Assembly: GCF_024259515.1 (NCBI RefSeq)
Contig: NZ_JANBWE010000005.1
Location: 119,867 to 183,866, forward strand
DNA: 64,000 nucleotides
Origin: Salirhabdus salicampi
Lineage (GTDB): Bacteria; Bacillota; Bacilli; Bacillales; Alkalibacillaceae
Direction: 5' to 3'
Shown here in pieces: positions 8,997 through 18,347 of the stretch (position 1 is the stretch's first letter; each line of letters opens with the position of its first letter). A model generated the notes under the pieces. The model had not been told where the DNA came from. It saw only the letters and a program-made list of their open reading frames with translations, and ran no database searches. The position numbers were made by a program, and so were the translations under genes.

Positions 8997-10655
8997 GTGG
9001 CAATCCAAAAAAATATGCGACTTGGTGACCTACTCGTAGAGAGTGGAGTCATTTCAAAAGATCAGCTCATGCAAGCGCTCGATGAAAAAGAATCTCATCA
9101 AAAAATCGGTGATATATTACTTCAAAAAGGGTACATAACCGAATTACAGTTAGTAGAAGTACTGGAGTTTCAACTCGGTATTCCAAGAGTTAGTTTATAT
9201 AACTATCCTTTTGATACATCACTCTTCAAGTTAATTACAAAAGAGTTTGCGAAAAGAAATCTCGTTATTCCTTTGAAAAAGGAAGTAGATAAGTTATACG
9301 TTGCGATGGCGGATCCAATGGATTATTTCGTCATAAATGATTTACGTCTATCTACAGGCTTTAATATTGAACCACTAATTGCAACAAAGGATGACATCAT
9401 CCGTTGTGTGGCTAAATATTACGAAGTAGACGATTTCCAAACCGAGTTAGGGGACGACGTTGAGGAAGAAGAAGATGTCCAAAGTCTTGTTGATGATGAA
9501 GACTCTCCGGTAGTAAAACTAGTAAATCAATTAATTCAGCAAGCGGTAATCCAAAATGCCAGTGATATACATATTGATTGCCATGAAACAAAAGTGTTAG
9601 TTCGCTATCGTGTGGATGGCTCACTTCGAACCGAAAGAAGCCTTCCGAAACACGTTCAAGGTGCATTAATTACTAGAATTAAAATCATGGCCAACTTAGA
9701 TATTACGGAGCACCGAGTACCACAGGATGGGCGTATCAAGATTAATGTTGATTACCGACAAATTGACCTTCGAATTAGTACTCTCCCTACAGTATTTGGG
9801 GAAAAAGTCGTAATCCGTATTCTCGACTTAACGATGGCAAAAAGTGACATTGACCAAATCGGGTTTGAAAAAGATAATTTAAATAAATTTTTGAAACTAA
9901 TCAAAAAACCGCACGGTATTGTCCTCCTGACTGGACCTACTGGATCTGGTAAGTCATCGACAATGTACTCAGCGTTAAGCTATTTGAATAAGGACGACAC
10001 AAATATTATTACGGTTGAGGACCCTGTAGAGTATCAAGTTGAAGGGATCAACCAAATTCAAGTAAATACGAATGTTGGCCTTACCTTTGCAAAAGGATTA
10101 CGAGCGATTTTACGACAAGACCCTAACATTATAATGGTAGGGGAAATACGTGACCGGGAAACAGCAGATATGGCAGTTCGTGCCTCTATAACAGGTCACT
10201 TAGTATTTAGTACACTCCATACGAACGATTCGATTGGTACTATTAACCGCCTAAAAGATATGGGAGTTGAACTGTTTCTCATTGCTTCCTCTATTAACGG
10301 TGTAGTGTCACAGCGGCTTGTACGAAGATTATGTCGAGATTGCCGAAAGCCATCACCAGTATCTGTGAGTGAGAAAGAGATATTTGACCGATACGGTGTT
10401 GAAGTTGATCAAATATATCGTGGAGAAGGATGTCCTACGTGCAATATGACTGGTTATAAAGGAAGAACAGCTATTCACGAAGTTCTCGTCATTGACGATG
10501 AAATAAAAGAAGCCTTACTGAACAATGAATCTACGATGAAAATACGAGACTTAGCAGTAAAAAATGGCCTTACCTTTCTAGTTGAAGATGGCTTACGCAA
10601 AGTACAAAAGGGCATTACAACAACGGAAGAAATATTACGTGTTGCACTCGAATAG
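8997..10655 (+). CDS. pilB: type IV pilus assembly ATPase PilB
   Basis: Cytoplasmic motor ATPase that powers pilus extension, GspE/PilB family, 552 residues. N-terminal MshEN domain (L-G-D-L-L-V-E-S-G-V-I), then the core with Walker A G-P-T-G-S-G-K-S near 311, Walker B I-I-M-V-G-E-I-R-D near 377, His-box S-T-L-H-T-N-D and the tetracysteine zinc site C-R-D-C ... C-P-T-C near 445 and 478, which distinguishes PilB from PilT. GTG at 8997 was chosen because TGGAGG lies 8 nt upstream; the longer GTG at 8982 overlaps that site. First gene of the plus-strand pilus operon. Confidence 0.95.
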   Translation: MAIQKNMRLGDLLVESGVISKDQLMQALDEKESHQKIGDILLQKGYITELQLVEVLEFQLGIPRVSLYNYPFDTSLFKLITKEFAKRNLVIPLKKEVDKLYVAMADPMDYFVINDLRLSTGFNIEPLIATKDDIIRCVAKYYEVDDFQTELGDDVEEEEDVQSLVDDEDSPVVKLVNQLIQQAVIQNASDIHIDCHETKVLVRYRVDGSLRTERSLPKHVQGALITRIKIMANLDITEHRVPQDGRIKINVDYRQIDLRISTLPTVFGEKVVIRILDLTMAKSDIDQIGFEKDNLNKFLKLIKKPHGIVLLTGPTGSGKSSTMYSALSYLNKDDTNIITVEDPVEYQVEGINQIQVNTNVGLTFAKGLRAILRQDPNIIMVGEIRDRETADMAVRASITGHLVFSTLHTNDSIGTINRLKDMGVELFLIASSINGVVSQRLVRRLCRDCRKPSPVSVSEKEIFDRYGVEVDQIYRGEGCPTCNMTGYKGRTAIHEVLVIDDEIKEALLNNESTMKIRDLAVKNGLTFLVEDGLRKVQKGITTTEEILRVALE

Positions 10656-10679
10656 AAATGTCGAACTAGGGGGTAAAGC

Positions 10680-11729
10680 ATGAAAGAACGCATGGATGAG
10701 CTATTACACAGGGCATATACAGAAGGAGCTTCCGATGTACACTTAACAGTTGGAATGCCTCCAGTATTTCGTTTATATGGGCATCTGGAAACAATAGGGA
10801 ACACACCATTTTCCAAAGTAGAACTGGAAGCTATGACAAAATCATTAATGCCGGAACAACTATGGGATGAATTTCAACAAAACGGAGAAGTGGACTTCTC
10901 CTATGACCTTGCTGATATTTCCCGCTATCGTATTAACGTATATAAACAACGGGAAGGATTGTCAGCAGCAATTCGCTTAATCCCTGGAGGAATTCCGTCC
11001 CTTGAAAGTTTACAAATGCCAAACGTACTACAAAAAATCGCAGCAAAACCACAAGGTCTAGTCTTAGTAACAGGTCCAACAGGTAGTGGTAAATCAACGA
11101 CGTTAGCCGCAATGATCGATTACATTAATGAAACGAAGCGTAAACACATTATTACACTAGAAGATCCAATCGAATATATTCATCACAACAAGAAGTCATT
11201 GCTGGAACAACGTCAAGTAGGACGGGATACCCAAACATTTGCAACGGGATTACGCTCAGCGCTACGTCAAGATCCCGATGTTATATTAGTAGGGGAGATG
11301 CGTGATTTAGAAACGATAACGACAGCAGTAACCGCAGCCGAAACAGGACACTTAGTTTTTGGAACATTACACACAAATAGCGCACCGTCAACAATTGAAC
11401 GTATTGTTGATGTATTCCCAGGAGAGCAGCAATCCCAAATTCGATACCAGCTTGCTTCAGTACTAGTTGCAGTTATTTCACAGCGATTATTCCCACTAAA
11501 ACACGGAAACGGCCGGATTGCAGCAACAGAAATTTTAGTACAAAATAACGCAGTAAGTAGTTTAATTCGAAATCATAAAATTCACCAGTTACCAAATTTA
11601 ATGCAAACGTCGAGAGATCTAGGTATGCACACCCTTGAGATGAACATTAAGTCTTTACTACAAAGACAACTCGTATCCCATGAATCTGTTCAAGGTTATT
11701 TAGAGGAGAATGTTTATGGCTCAATTTAA
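10680..11729 (+). CDS. pilT: pilus retraction ATPase PilT
   Basis: 349 residues, hexameric retraction ATPase. Walker A G-P-T-G-S-G-K-S near 131, Walker B V-I-L-V-G-E-M-R-D near 199, then T-A-A-E-T-G-H-L-V-F-G-T-L-H-T, typical for PilT; no tetracysteine zinc motif. ATG with AGGGGG upstream, 24 nt after pilB. Having both PilB and PilT implies dynamic pili able to retract (twitching, surface sensing or DNA uptake), unlike the ComG pseudopilus of B. subtilis, which has only one ATPase. Confidence 0.95.
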   Translation: MKERMDELLHRAYTEGASDVHLTVGMPPVFRLYGHLETIGNTPFSKVELEAMTKSLMPEQLWDEFQQNGEVDFSYDLADISRYRINVYKQREGLSAAIRLIPGGIPSLESLQMPNVLQKIAAKPQGLVLVTGPTGSGKSTTLAAMIDYINETKRKHIITLEDPIEYIHHNKKSLLEQRQVGRDTQTFATGLRSALRQDPDVILVGEMRDLETITTAVTAAETGHLVFGTLHTNSAPSTIERIVDVFPGEQQSQIRYQLASVLVAVISQRLFPLKHGNGRIAATEILVQNNAVSSLIRNHKIHQLPNLMQTSRDLGMHTLEMNIKSLLQRQLVSHESVQGYLEENVYGSI

Positions 11730-12924
11730 CTATGTAGCCCGCGATCGACAAGGGAAAAAGCATACAGGAGTCATCCAAGGTGATACGAAGAAGATGGTTC
11801 ACTCCCGATTACGTGATCGGGGTTTACGTGTCGTAGATTTACAACCGAAAAAAGAAACCCTTTGGTCCAAAGATATTTATATCGGTAATCCTGTTAAGTT
11901 AGCAGACTTTGTCATTTATTTACGGCAATTTTCTACGTTAATTAAATCCGGAGTAACAATTGTTGATTCCACTCGAATTTTAATTAATCAAACAGAGAGT
12001 AAAGTATTAAAGAAAACGTTGGCTCAGGTGGAAGTAGACTTAAATGAAGGGAACTCCCTGTCTGATGCATTAGGGAAACACCCGAAAGTCTTTACACCTT
12101 TATTTATAAATATGGTCCATGCAGGGGAGGTGAGTGGGTCACTAGAAGAAACGTTAGAAGAGTTAGCCGAATACTTCGAACGCCAACATGAAACGAAGCA
12201 AAAAATCAAATCAGCTATGACATATCCTGTTGTGGTCGGTTTCATTGCATTAGCAGTAATCGCTTTTCTATTAATCTATGTCGTCCCAACATTTGTCGAT
12301 ATGTTTGCCCAATTTGACGGAGAATTACCAGGAATTACGAAATTTGTCATAGGTTCAAGTGCCTGGTTAATTGGAAATTGGTGGCTATTATTGTTAATCA
12401 TTGTTATAATTGGTATAGGCTTGTATGCAATGATGCAAAAACCTGATACAAAGTATTACATAGATTTATTTCTATTAAGAATACCGATTTTCGGGAATCT
12501 ATTAAAAAAAGCGTTAATTGCTCGTTTTAGTAGAACGTTAAGTTCGTTGTTAATGAATTCTGTCTCGATTTTAAAGGCGGTAGCATTAACAGAAAAGGTA
12601 GTCGGTAATGAAGTGTTTTCTAGAGCATTAGGGGAGTCGAGGTATGTATTAGAGCGGGGACGATCGATGTCGGAACCGTTAGACAAGCATTGGGCATTCC
12701 CACCTCTTGTTACCCAAATGATCGCAGTAGGCGAACAAACGGGTACTTTGGACCATATGCTTGGGAGAATTGCAGATTTCTATGAATCCGAAGTAGAAAC
12801 CGCAACAGATTCTCTCAAATCATTAATTGAGCCGTTAATGATTGTTGTTTTAGCAGTAATTGTCGGGACTATTGTACTAGCGATTATGGTTCCGATGTTT
12901 GAACTATTTAACAATGTAGGTTAA
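11716..12924 (+). CDS. pilC: type IV pilus inner-membrane platform protein PilC
   Basis: 402 residues, two GspF domains with three or so membrane helices (around residues 170-190, 215-240 and 370-395). It anchors PilB/PilT to the membrane. Starts M-A-Q-F-N-Y-V-A-R-D, the usual PilC opening. ATG at 11716 was preferred over ATG at 11710 because GAGGAG is then 7 nt away. The coding region overlaps the end of pilT by 14 nt, so translation is likely coupled. Confidence 0.93.
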   Translation: MAQFNYVARDRQGKKHTGVIQGDTKKMVHSRLRDRGLRVVDLQPKKETLWSKDIYIGNPVKLADFVIYLRQFSTLIKSGVTIVDSTRILINQTESKVLKKTLAQVEVDLNEGNSLSDALGKHPKVFTPLFINMVHAGEVSGSLEETLEELAEYFERQHETKQKIKSAMTYPVVVGFIALAVIAFLLIYVVPTFVDMFAQFDGELPGITKFVIGSSAWLIGNWWLLLLIIVIIGIGLYAMMQKPDTKYYIDLFLLRIPIFGNLLKKALIARFSRTLSSLLMNSVSILKAVALTEKVVGNEVFSRALGESRYVLERGRSMSEPLDKHWAFPPLVTQMIAVGEQTGTLDHMLGRIADFYESEVETATDSLKSLIEPLMIVVLAVIVGTIVLAIMVPMFELFNNVG

Positions 12925-12957
12925 TAAATTTTTTAATATACTAAGGGGGAAAACCTA

Positions 12958-13395
12958 ATGAAAAAATTGATGAAAAATGAAAAAGGTTTAACACTGATTG
13001 AATTGCTAGCTGTAATTGTAATTCTGGCAATCATTGCAGCAATTGCGATTCCGATGATTGGGAACTTAATCCAAAAATCAGAAGAAGATGGAGTTAAGGC
13101 TGATGCTATTAGAATTTTAGAAGCAGCGCAATTGTATCAGTTAGAAAATCCTAATGAATCTAGTGCAACTTTTGCGGTATCAGGATTAAGTGAATACCTT
13201 CAATTGACGGATGACAAATTGGCAGGTGCAACTGTGAATTTTTCTAGTTCTGAATTAGAAATTGATACAGGTAATATATCAGCTGGTAAAATAAAATTAA
13301 ACTTTACTGGAGCTACAATAATGGAAATTAATGATGACGAAAGTGGTTCAGGTGAAGATAGTGGGACTCCAGGTGTTAGAACAATTGGAGACTAA
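12958..13395 (+). CDS. major type IV pilin, ComGC-like
   Basis: 145 residues. Leader M-K-K-L-M-K-N-E-K-G, cleavage after Gly10, mature L-T-L-I-E-L-L-A-V-I-V-I-L-A-I-I with Glu5, then a helical spine and a small C-terminal domain, ending in a flexible D/S/G-rich tail (D-E-S-G-S-G-E-D-S-G). It is the best major pilin candidate, because it lies between assembly genes, has a strong AAGGGGG site, and is followed by a terminator that would favour its expression over downstream genes. Resembles ComGC in length and helix, but the locus is not the com operon. Confidence 0.88.
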   Translation: MKKLMKNEKGLTLIELLAVIVILAIIAAIAIPMIGNLIQKSEEDGVKADAIRILEAAQLYQLENPNESSATFAVSGLSEYLQLTDDKLAGATVNFSSSELEIDTGNISAGKIKLNFTGATIMEINDDESGSGEDSGTPGVRTIGD

Positions 13396-13408
13396 AATGT
13401 TTAATTTA

Positions 13409-13442
13409 AAACCGTGGTTATATACCAATAACCACGGTTTTT
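13409..13442 (+). terminator. internal terminator/attenuator after the major pilin
   Basis: 12-bp stem AAACCGTGGTTA / TAACCACGGTTT, 8-nt loop, followed by TT and CAAAC. It lies between pilin and pilD. The short U-tract suggests partial termination, giving more pilin than assembly protein. Confidence 0.75.
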
Positions 13443-13471
13443 CAAACAAAATTTAGAGGACTGAAAAAGCT

Positions 13472-14224
13472 GTGGTATATATAATCGGATATTTCTTTAT
13501 CATTGGCCTAGTTATAGGTTCATTTGCAAATGTAGTAGGTTTACGAGTTCCAAAAGGAAAATCAATTGCAGCACCAAGGTCAGCCTGTCCTTACTGCCAA
13601 CATCAACTAAAATGGTATGAACTCATTCCTGTATTTTCTTATTTGTTTCAAGGTGGTAAATGTAAAGCATGCAAAGCTACCATATCACCGCTATATCCAA
13701 TTATGGAGCTATTGTCAGGGTTATTATTTGCATTCGCTGCTTACATAAATATGTTTCAGCTTGAGTTACTCGTTTCCTTAACATTCATTACGATGCTACT
13801 GATCATTACAGTAAGTGATCTAGCCTATATGTTGATTCCAAATAAAGTCGTTTTCTTTTTCTTCGTATTATTCATCATTGAAAGAACCTTCGTTCCACTA
13901 CAGCCGTGGTATGATTCTATGCTCGGTGCTGTAGTTGCGTTTTTATTATTGCTTCTGATCGCCCTTGTTAGTAGAGGGGGGATGGGTGGCGGTGATATTA
14001 AGCTTTTTGCCGTCATTGGCTATGCACTAGGTATGAAATTAGCAATATTAGCATTCTTCTTCTCTGCTTTTTTAGGTGCTGTTGTCGGGTTAATCGGAAT
14101 GGCTTTAGGACTAGTGAAAAGGAAAAAACCGATACCATTTGGTCCATTTATTAGCGTAGGGTCATTGCTAGCATATTTCTTCGGGGAAGAGCTATTAACA
14201 TGGTACATTTCGTTTTTAATATAA
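13472..14224 (+). CDS. pilD: prepilin peptidase/N-methyltransferase PilD
   Basis: 250 residues, polytopic aspartic protease that removes prepilin leaders and methylates the new N-terminus. N-terminal domain with the zinc-type cysteine pairs C-P-Y-C and C-K-A-C (residues ~35-72), and both catalytic aspartates in S-D-L-A-Y-M-L-I-P-N and G-G-G-D-I-K-L. At least six membrane segments. GTG start with AGAGGA upstream. It serves the four prepilins in this locus. Confidence 0.95.
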   Translation: MVYIIGYFFIIGLVIGSFANVVGLRVPKGKSIAAPRSACPYCQHQLKWYELIPVFSYLFQGGKCKACKATISPLYPIMELLSGLLFAFAAYINMFQLELLVSLTFITMLLIITVSDLAYMLIPNKVVFFFFVLFIIERTFVPLQPWYDSMLGAVVAFLLLLLIALVSRGGMGGGDIKLFAVIGYALGMKLAILAFFFSAFLGAVVGLIGMALGLVKRKKPIPFGPFISVGSLLAYFFGEELLTWYISFLI

Positions 14225-14252
14225 TAATTTCATAGAGTTAGGTGAAGAGGAA

Positions 14253-15245
14253 ATGGCGTTATTAACGAATAAAAGATATGCGAATATTGAGTTTCAAGAC
14301 TACGTAATTCGCTATGCTGAACTAAAAAGTCAAAAAAAGCCTGTTGTCGTAACCAATTGTGATGAACATTATTTACCTTCAGGAGTAGTGGAGAACGGGA
14401 AAATTATCGATCATGATTTGTTTAGTCGGGCGATTAAACAATGTGTTCGAAAGTGGCAATTAAAGGGTAAACAAGTTCGTTTCATCGTGCCAGATTCCTC
14501 CGTTATTGTTCGAAAAATGGACGTGCCATCGAAAATTGCCGATGAGGAGTTAGTTGGGCATGTATATTTTGAATTAGGGCATTCTATTCATCTACCCTTT
14601 GAAAACCCCCTTATCGATGTCGTTCCACTTGGAGCAAAGAGTGAAGATACGAAGGAAGTTTTAGTTGTTGCATCATCTGAGGAAATTGTGAATAGCTATT
14701 ACAATTACTTGAAGGATGAAAGAGTCATACCAACCGTGGCTGACATTTCACCACTATGTCAATATCGTTTGTTGGATCATTTTGGTTTAACGAATGAAAA
14801 TGATCAGTTCATGTTAATTCAATGCAATGTGAAATCTGTCTCTTTAAGTATCTTCGAGCAACATCGCCCAGTCTTTACCCAGGAAGTGAACGTACCTTAT
14901 CCAGAGAATTCTTGGAAGGTTGTACCGTTGCATCAAGGTGGACAATTAAACCGGGAACAGTTTCAACGGAAACATGTTTTAAACGCCTTTGAAGAGGTTT
15001 ATAACGAAATTGACCGTATATTACGTTTCTATCAATTTTCATTGCACAATGGAGAAAGGCAGATCACCCGTATTTTAATGACGGGAGATCATCCGTTCTT
15101 AGAGGAATTAATGGAACATATTAAAGAACGCTATGGTATACCGTTAGACATCCTTCCTCCGAATGAGATTCGCACAACGAAAAACTCAAACCCGAATTAT
15201 AAGTTTTATAATGTGTTAGGTTTGGCGATGAAAGAGGGAGATTAA
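14253..15245 (+). CDS. pilM: pilus assembly actin-like ATPase PilM
   Basis: 330 residues, FtsA-like fold expected. The start Y-A-N-I-E-F-Q-D-Y-V-I-R-Y-A and the F-I-V-P-D-S-S-V-I-V-R-K region match Gram-positive PilM. It is a cytoplasmic ring protein that binds the N-terminal tail of PilN and links the motor to the alignment complex. The stop overlaps the next start by one base (TAATG), coupling it with pilN. Confidence 0.82.
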   Translation: MALLTNKRYANIEFQDYVIRYAELKSQKKPVVVTNCDEHYLPSGVVENGKIIDHDLFSRAIKQCVRKWQLKGKQVRFIVPDSSVIVRKMDVPSKIADEELVGHVYFELGHSIHLPFENPLIDVVPLGAKSEDTKEVLVVASSEEIVNSYYNYLKDERVIPTVADISPLCQYRLLDHFGLTNENDQFMLIQCNVKSVSLSIFEQHRPVFTQEVNVPYPENSWKVVPLHQGGQLNREQFQRKHVLNAFEEVYNEIDRILRFYQFSLHNGERQITRILMTGDHPFLEELMEHIKERYGIPLDILPPNEIRTTKNSNPNYKFYNVLGLAMKEGD

Positions 15246-15775
15246 TGTTAGTAGAAGTTAACCTTTTACCAAGGAAAGAACGAAAAAGTAAAATTTTTGT
15301 CTTTGGTGTTGCAAGTAGCGTCTTATTATTGGCTGCGGTTAGTGTACTAGCCTTTTATTACATCTCTAGTTTGAAGGAAAACATTGCTCAAATGGAAAAG
15401 CAGGCATCTCAAGTAGAACAGCAGGCATCAGCTTTACAAGCAGAATTAAATGATTCGGTGTCGGATTTCTCACAGTTAGATCATACAGTCACCATGCTAC
15501 GTGACTACCCTGTTGCTAGTTCTCAAGTAGTGGCTAATGCTTCAAAGCTGTTGCCAAGTGCTGGATATTTTCAGTCCCTTCAATACCATGCTGGTAGTAT
15601 CAGTTTAAACATACTGCTTGAAGATGATATAGCTGCTGCTTATTATTTCAACCACCTGTCGAACGCAGAATGGGTAAACGAAGTAACATTATCGTCCGTC
15701 GCAGAACAAGGTGACGGCTATATTGCCCACTACCAAATAACCGTTAATGCAGATGTGTTAAAGGGAGGGCGGTAG
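15245..15775 (+). CDS. pilN: pilus alignment protein PilN
   Basis: 176 residues. The N-terminal motif M-L-V-E-V-N-L-L-P-R-K-E is the signature PilM-binding peptide of PilN (N-L-L-P-R known from the family), followed by one membrane helix (~residues 18-40), a coiled-coil with Gln/Glu/Lys heptads (~45-80) and a small ferredoxin-like domain. Works with PilO in the inner-membrane alignment complex. Confidence 0.85.
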   Translation: MLVEVNLLPRKERKSKIFVFGVASSVLLLAAVSVLAFYYISSLKENIAQMEKQASQVEQQASALQAELNDSVSDFSQLDHTVTMLRDYPVASSQVVANASKLLPSAGYFQSLQYHAGSISLNILLEDDIAAAYYFNHLSNAEWVNEVTLSSVAEQGDGYIAHYQITVNADVLKGGR

Positions 15776-15777
15776 CT

Positions 15778-16410
15778 ATGAAAAAAGAGTTAAACAAAGT
15801 TCAGAAAATGATATTAAGTATCTCTGCCGTTGTTGTACTTGGAGTTATTGTTGGAATCTATTTCTTTAACGTAAAGCCCTTATTAGCTGAACAGGATAAG
15901 GTGCAAGAATCGTTAGCCCAAAAGCAAAAATTATTAAAAGCAGTAGAAAAACGTTATGATGAAGAGATGAATCAATATGCTGATAAAAGCACGGTACATT
16001 TGCAAGAGCAATTACCGTTAAACCCGAATGTAGAACAAATTATTTTTGCGTTAAATGAGATTGAAGAAGCCACGGATAGCAATATATTTTCCTATAGTCT
16101 TTCAGAGCCACAACCATTTGCAAGTGAAGGTGAAGAAGAGGATTTTCGTGATATTATGAGTTTACATCTTCAATTGACAGTAGAAAGTCCAACATATGAA
16201 AATATGATGTCCTTTGTTGAATTGTTAGAGCAAAATGAACGGATCTTCTCCGTAGACAACCTATCATTTAACGACCCTGGTCCAGAGGGAAACTATTTGT
16301 TAACTTTATCGTTATCAACGTTCTATTACGAAGGGATAGAAGGGTTACAAGATGAGGCACCAACATTTAATATCCCTGAACCTTCTCAAAAGGAAAATCC
16401 ATTTCAATAA
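15778..16410 (+). CDS. pilO: pilus alignment protein PilO
   Basis: 210 residues; cytoplasmic M-K-K-E-L-N-K-V-Q-K, one membrane helix (~12-32), a coiled-coil (L-A-E-Q-D-K-V-Q-E-S), then a ferredoxin-like domain and a Pro/Glu-rich tail ending E-N-P-F-Q. Start only 2 nt after the pilN stop, with GGAGGG inside the pilN end. Last gene of the operon. Assignment rests on position after PilN, length and topology. Confidence 0.78.
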   Translation: MKKELNKVQKMILSISAVVVLGVIVGIYFFNVKPLLAEQDKVQESLAQKQKLLKAVEKRYDEEMNQYADKSTVHLQEQLPLNPNVEQIIFALNEIEEATDSNIFSYSLSEPQPFASEGEEEDFRDIMSLHLQLTVESPTYENMMSFVELLEQNERIFSVDNLSFNDPGPEGNYLLTLSLSTFYYEGIEGLQDEAPTFNIPEPSQKENPFQ

Positions 16411-16418
16411 TATTTCAT

Positions 16419-16447
16419 AAAACTCCCGATATAGACGGGAGTTTTTT
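16419..16447 (+). terminator. terminator of the pilus operon
   Basis: AAAACTCCCG / CGGGAGTTTT stem with a 7-nt loop, followed by TTTTTT, 9 nt after the pilO stop. Confidence 0.9.
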
Positions 16448-16568
16448 ACTAGACAGTAATACTAAGCATAAATGGAGAATAATTATCTAACAATTAAAAA
16501 GATTCATTAAAGTTTGATATAATCTAAATTGAAAACAAGCATATAAATTAGGATTAGGAGGGATCGGA

Positions 16569-18143
16569 ATGAATCGTAATGAACTGATTGCACCTCAAAA
16601 ATATAACATTGTAACAGAGTTTGAGAAATATACGACGAATAATAGAGTAGCGTTGAAATGGGAGAATGAGGAAGGTGCAAAGAACGAAATTACGTACAAA
16701 GAACTAATCCGTAATGGAAACAAAATCGGCAATGCGTTCAAAGGTGAAGGGCTGCAAAAAGGTGATAAAATCCTTGTTATGATACCTCGCTTAATTGAAG
16801 CTTATGAAGTGTATATTGGGGCATTAAAGGCGGGTATCATCTTAATTCCTAGTTCAGAAATGTTAATGCCGAAGGATCTCCAATACCGCATTGACCATGG
16901 AGAAGTGAAAGGAATTGTTGCGTTACAGCCATTTGTAGACCGATTTAAAGAAGTAAAGCTTAGCGAAAATGTGAAAAAGTTTGTACTAGGTGGCGAGGCA
17001 GAAGGATGGAAGCCATTGCAAACATTAATGGTTGAACAATCGGATCAACTTTCAACTGCCGAAACGTCACGGGATGATATGGCTTTTTTATCGTATACTT
17101 CAGGAACAACCGGCAATCCGAAGGGTGTTGTCCATTCCCATGGTTGGGGGTATGCTCACTTAAGAACAGCCGCGAAAAGTTGGCTCTGTATTGATGAAGG
17201 AGATACGGTTTGGGCAACAGCTGGTCCAGGCTGGGCGAAATGGGTATGGAGTCCATTTTTATCAGTACTCGGCAGTGGCGCAACCGGGTTTGTATATCAA
17301 GGGAGATTCGACCCGAACAAATATTTAAGTTTGTTAGATCAATATGATGTAAATGTTCTTTGTTGCACACCAACCGAATACCGATTGATGGCTAAAGTAG
17401 ATAACCTAAAAGATTATCACTTAACGAATCTACATAGCGCAGTATCTGCCGGAGAACCGTTAAACCGTGAGGTCATTGATACGTTCCAAAAATATTTCGA
17501 TGTAACGGTACGGGACGGTTATGGGCAGACGGAAAATACATTACTCGTTGGAATTATGAAGGATATGGAAGTAAAACCAGGCTCAATGGGAAAACCGACA
17601 CCTGGTAATAGAGTAGAAATTATTAATGAAGATGGTGAACCGGTCCAAGTTGGGGAGATCGGTGATATTGCTGTTCATAAAGATACACCAGCTTTATTTA
17701 AACATTACTATAAAGATGACGAACGGACGAAAGCCTCTTATCGAGGTGATTACTACTTAACTGGTGATCAAGCGAAAAAGGATGAGGACGGGTACTTTTG
17801 GTTTGAAGGGCGTAGTGATGACATTATCATTAGCTCAGGATATACAATTGGCCCATTTGAAGTTGAAGATGCCCTCGTCAAACATCCGTCTGTGAAAGAG
17901 TGTGCTGTTGTAGCAAGCCCTGATGAAGTAAGAGGTAATGTTGTGAAGGCATTCGTCGTTTTAAAGGAAAATATTAAGCGAACAGAGAAGTTAGTGAAGG
18001 AACTGCAAGATCATGTAAAAGAATTAACGGCACCTTATAAATATCCTAGAAAAGTGGAATTTATCAAGGAACTTCCGAAAACAACATCAGGAAAAATTAG
18101 AAGGATTGAGTTAAGACAAAGAGAGCAAAAAGTACATGAATAA
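16569..18143 (+). CDS. acyl-CoA synthetase, medium/branched-chain (MbcS/YtcI-like)
   Basis: 524 residues, ANL superfamily: activates a carboxylic acid with ATP to an acyl-adenylate and transfers it to CoA. AMP-binding motif Y-T-S-G-T-T-G-N-P-K-G near residue 174, A5 motif D-G-Y-G-Q-T-E-N near 318, A7 Y-L-T-G-D-Q, A8 G-R-S-D-D-I-I-I-S-S-G-Y, and catalytic Lys in T-T-S-G-K-I-R-R near the end. Length and the W-A-T-A-G-P-G-W-A-K-W region fit the acetyl/methylbutyryl-CoA synthetase group, whose known Bacillus member YtcI/MbcS makes precursors of branched fatty acids. Substrate remains inferred. GGAGGG upstream; single-gene unit. Confidence 0.85.
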   Translation: MNRNELIAPQKYNIVTEFEKYTTNNRVALKWENEEGAKNEITYKELIRNGNKIGNAFKGEGLQKGDKILVMIPRLIEAYEVYIGALKAGIILIPSSEMLMPKDLQYRIDHGEVKGIVALQPFVDRFKEVKLSENVKKFVLGGEAEGWKPLQTLMVEQSDQLSTAETSRDDMAFLSYTSGTTGNPKGVVHSHGWGYAHLRTAAKSWLCIDEGDTVWATAGPGWAKWVWSPFLSVLGSGATGFVYQGRFDPNKYLSLLDQYDVNVLCCTPTEYRLMAKVDNLKDYHLTNLHSAVSAGEPLNREVIDTFQKYFDVTVRDGYGQTENTLLVGIMKDMEVKPGSMGKPTPGNRVEIINEDGEPVQVGEIGDIAVHKDTPALFKHYYKDDERTKASYRGDYYLTGDQAKKDEDGYFWFEGRSDDIIISSGYTIGPFEVEDALVKHPSVKECAVVASPDEVRGNVVKAFVVLKENIKRTEKLVKELQDHVKELTAPYKYPRKVEFIKELPKTTSGKIRRIELRQREQKVHE

Positions 18144-18267
18144 AAAAGAGTGTGACTTTATTTCTAACGGGTTCAGTTTCGTGAGAGAAAAATAGCTGAT
18201 AACAACGGAAATAATACAATGATGAGTATACATTCCGAACTTTATTTCGCAGTATAAACAGCAAATT

Positions 18268-18298
18268 AAAACGCTCAGAAAAATATCTGAGCGTTTTA
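18268..18298. terminator. bidirectional hairpin terminator
   Basis: AAAACGCTCAGA / TCTGAGCGTTTT, 12-bp stem with AT-rich loop. It can end transcripts from the acyl-CoA synthetase side and from the minus-strand array. The same AAAACGCTCAG stem recurs at 40210-40245. Confidence 0.75.
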
Positions 18299-18318
18299 TC
18301 GTATTATTTTATTTTCTT

Positions 18319-18343
18319 TTCAACTAAACTACCCGTTAGTGAA
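18319..18343 (-). repeat. cassette repeat, copy A (minimal form)
   Basis: Minus strand reads TTCACTAACGGG joined to TAGTTTAGTTGAA: the two outer arms of the repeat without the central hairpin. It starts 4 nt after the lipoprotein stop codon. Confidence 0.65.
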
Positions 18344-18347
18344 GTAA

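Noticed and set aside
10475..10816. 113-codon minus-strand ORF across pilB/pilT
   Set aside because: It is antisense to two clear ATPase genes and their start signals.
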